This document shows positions 62,791 to 64,000 of a stretch of DNA of 64,000 nucleotides, in pieces (position 1 is the stretch's first letter; every line of letters begins with the position of its first letter). Under the pieces are notes generated by a model. That model made no database searches and was not told the origin of the DNA. It saw nothing but the letters and a program-made list of their open reading frames with translations. Source of the DNA: Pelistega europaea (GTDB taxonomy: Bacteria; Pseudomonadota; Gammaproteobacteria; Burkholderiales; Burkholderiaceae_B); NCBI RefSeq assembly GCF_013133775.1, contig NZ_JABGBO010000008.1, positions 62,001 through 126,000 of the forward strand. Reading direction: 5' to 3'. Made by a program: the position numbers and the translations under genes.

Positions 62791-64000
62791 TTACATAAAC
62801 CGCATCAACCACTGCTTGCCTTTGATATTGGTTTGGCGTAAGCGAGTGATAACCTCTTCAGCTAAGTCTCTTTCTATGGCAACAAAACTCACAAAATCAT
62901 AGATATTAATCTTGCCTACTGCACTACCGGGATAACCGAGGTCCTTGGTGATTGCTCCGAGAATATCACCTGCACGCAATTTATTTTTCTTGCCACCACG
63001 AATGCAGATAGTGAGCATGGGAGCAATTAATGGTTTTTGTTTGCCACGAGTAGGTAACTCTAGCCATTCTACCGGTAAATCAACATTCTGCGTAATACGC
63101 TCGGCACGGTACATCTCTTTATCTGTGACCAGATTTAACGCCAAGCCTTTGGCTTCTTTTCGACCTGTGCGACCGATACGATGGATATGAGTGGCAACAT
63201 TAGGGGTAAGTTCGATATTGATAATGGCATCAAGGCTATCAATATCAAGACCGCGTGCTGCAACATCGGTTGCGACTAACACAGAGCAAGAGCGATTGAT
63301 AAATTGCACGAGTACGTCTTCACGGTCTCGTTGCTCCATATCGCCGTGTAGGACAAGACTTTTAATCCCTTGTGCATTAAGATAATCCGCAAGAGCCTCA
63401 CACTGAGCTTTTGTATTACAAAAAGCCAATGTGGACGTAGGGCGATAGTGTTTTAGTAGATGGACACAATCCCCAAAACGTGTTTCATCACTGGTTTTAA
63501 AAAAGAGGTGGTCAAGATTACGATTAACTGCTTCTGGCCCTGTTTCCACTACAACGGGGTTGCGTTGGAATCCTTCGCTCATTTTGAGGATATGTTCTGG
63601 GTAGGTTGCTGAGAAAAAGAGCGTTTGTTTACGCAAAGGAGTGGCTTGAGAAATCTCCCCTATGTCTTCAAAAAAGCCCATATCCATCATGCGGTCAGCT
63701 TCATCCAAAACAAAAACTTTAATTTGGCTGAGGTCTAGGTGCTGTCCCCTCACCAAGTCTAGTATGCGTCCTGGTGTGCCTACAATAATATGTGCTCCAT
63801 GTTTAAGGGATTCGATTTGTGGTTTAAGTGCACTACCTCCACAAAGCGTAAGAACTTTAATATTCGCTAAAGGACGAGCCAACTTGCGGATTTGTTGTGC
63901 CACCTGATCGGCTAATTCGCGAGTAGGGCAGAGGACGATACCTTGAGCACCAAAAAAACGAGGATTGATTTTTTGCATAATCCCTAGCCCAAACGCTAAG
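62791..64000 (-). CDS. dbpA: ATP-dependent RNA helicase DbpA (partial)
   Basis: DEAD-box helicase of 50S assembly; the N-terminus with the Walker A motif lies beyond the window. Visible, from AFGLGIMQKINPRFFG: PTRELADQV (Ia), GG and TPGRILDLV (Ib), VLDEADRMMDMGF (II, DEAD), FFSATYP (III), VATDVAARGLDI and HRIGRTGR (V, VI). The C-terminal RNA-binding domain of DbpA (ICIRGGKKNKLRAGDILGAITKDLGYPGSAVGKINIYDFVSFVAI) confirms the subfamily. Confidence 0.94.
   Translation of the reverse strand, partial: LAFGLGIMQKINPRFFGAQGIVLCPTRELADQVAQQIRKLARPLANIKVLTLCGGSALKPQIESLKHGAHIIVGTPGRILDLVRGQHLDLSQIKVFVLDEADRMMDMGFFEDIGEISQATPLRKQTLFFSATYPEHILKMSEGFQRNPVVVETGPEAVNRNLDHLFFKTSDETRFGDCVHLLKHYRPTSTLAFCNTKAQCEALADYLNAQGIKSLVLHGDMEQRDREDVLVQFINRSCSVLVATDVAARGLDIDSLDAIINIELTPNVATHIHRIGRTGRKEAKGLALNLVTDKEMYRAERITQNVDLPVEWLELPTRGKQKPLIAPMLTICIRGGKKNKLRAGDILGAITKDLGYPGSAVGKINIYDFVSFVAIERDLAEEVITRLRQTNIKGKQWLMRFM

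Noticed and set aside
1-64000. CRISPR array, tRNA or rRNA genes, prophage genes
   Set aside because: No regularly spaced repeats, no cloverleaf-like sequence and no phage structural or integrase genes were seen in the reading.

Overview
This window is a piece of chromosome from a beta-proteobacterium, most likely an AT-rich member of the Alcaligenaceae (Pelistega- or Oligella-like; the genus is an inference). Pointers are the ribosomal protein order, a PhaM-type granule protein next to glmU, an RpoH with an HrcA/CIRCE operator, a TctABC tripartite tricarboxylate transporter, and the phhA-phhB and dsbD-cutA neighbourhoods. I see no tRNA, rRNA, CRISPR array, intact insertion sequence or prophage.

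Layout. (1) 1-2736: end of the S10 ribosomal operon, from the rplB tail to rpsQ, closed by a strong terminator. (2) 2919-35134: about 32 kb of accessory metabolism lying between rpsQ and rplN. It holds choline-to-betaine genes (betT, betA, betB), a CoA-transferase with glutaryl-CoA dehydrogenase, fhs with a GST, an FAD-linked 2-hydroxyacid dehydrogenase, a divergent AraC / M20 amidohydrolase / diaminopropionate ammonia-lyase unit, a second FAD-linked dehydrogenase with an aldose epimerase, tctCBA, copZ-copA, a periplasmic copper/nitrite block (Tat beta-propeller, SCO-thioredoxin fusion, copper nitrite reductase under a consensus FNR site), a YuiF-type antiporter, a YczE-like membrane protein and an orphan metQ. 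(3) 35202-44711: a candidate small RNA, then the spc and alpha operons (rplN to rpsD) from their own promoter, and rpoA and rplQ behind a terminator and separate promoter signals. (4) 44985-64000: mixed single genes: double YdcZ transporter, phhAB, an odd ferredoxin-domain protein, a small 44-codon gene, dsbD, cutA, lipA, a trimeric autotransporter adhesin with a 14-base homopolymer in its promoter, rpoH with a perfect CIRCE, a second SCO protein, a Nudix hydrolase, phaM, glmU, an MFS pump, a transposase-derived protein fused by overlap to an LpxL-type acyltransferase, and the partial helicase dbpA.

How it works together. The ribosomal, rpoA, secY and infA genes are core growth genes. The accessory block suits a host-associated bacterium living on amino acids and organic acids: osmoprotectant uptake and synthesis, lysine/glutarate-type and diaminopropionate catabolism, phenylalanine hydroxylation and carboxylate uptake. 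Micro-aerobic nitrite respiration is supported by copper export (CopZ/CopA) and by a periplasmic thiol/copper line (SCO-thioredoxin fusion, possibly DsbD) next to nirK.

Most notable for follow-up: the nirK-SCO/thioredoxin-propeller group, the hairpin RNA with a CCUCCUCCCC loop upstream of rplN, the phase-variable-looking adhesin promoter, the HrcA operator on rpoH, and the small gene at 48795.
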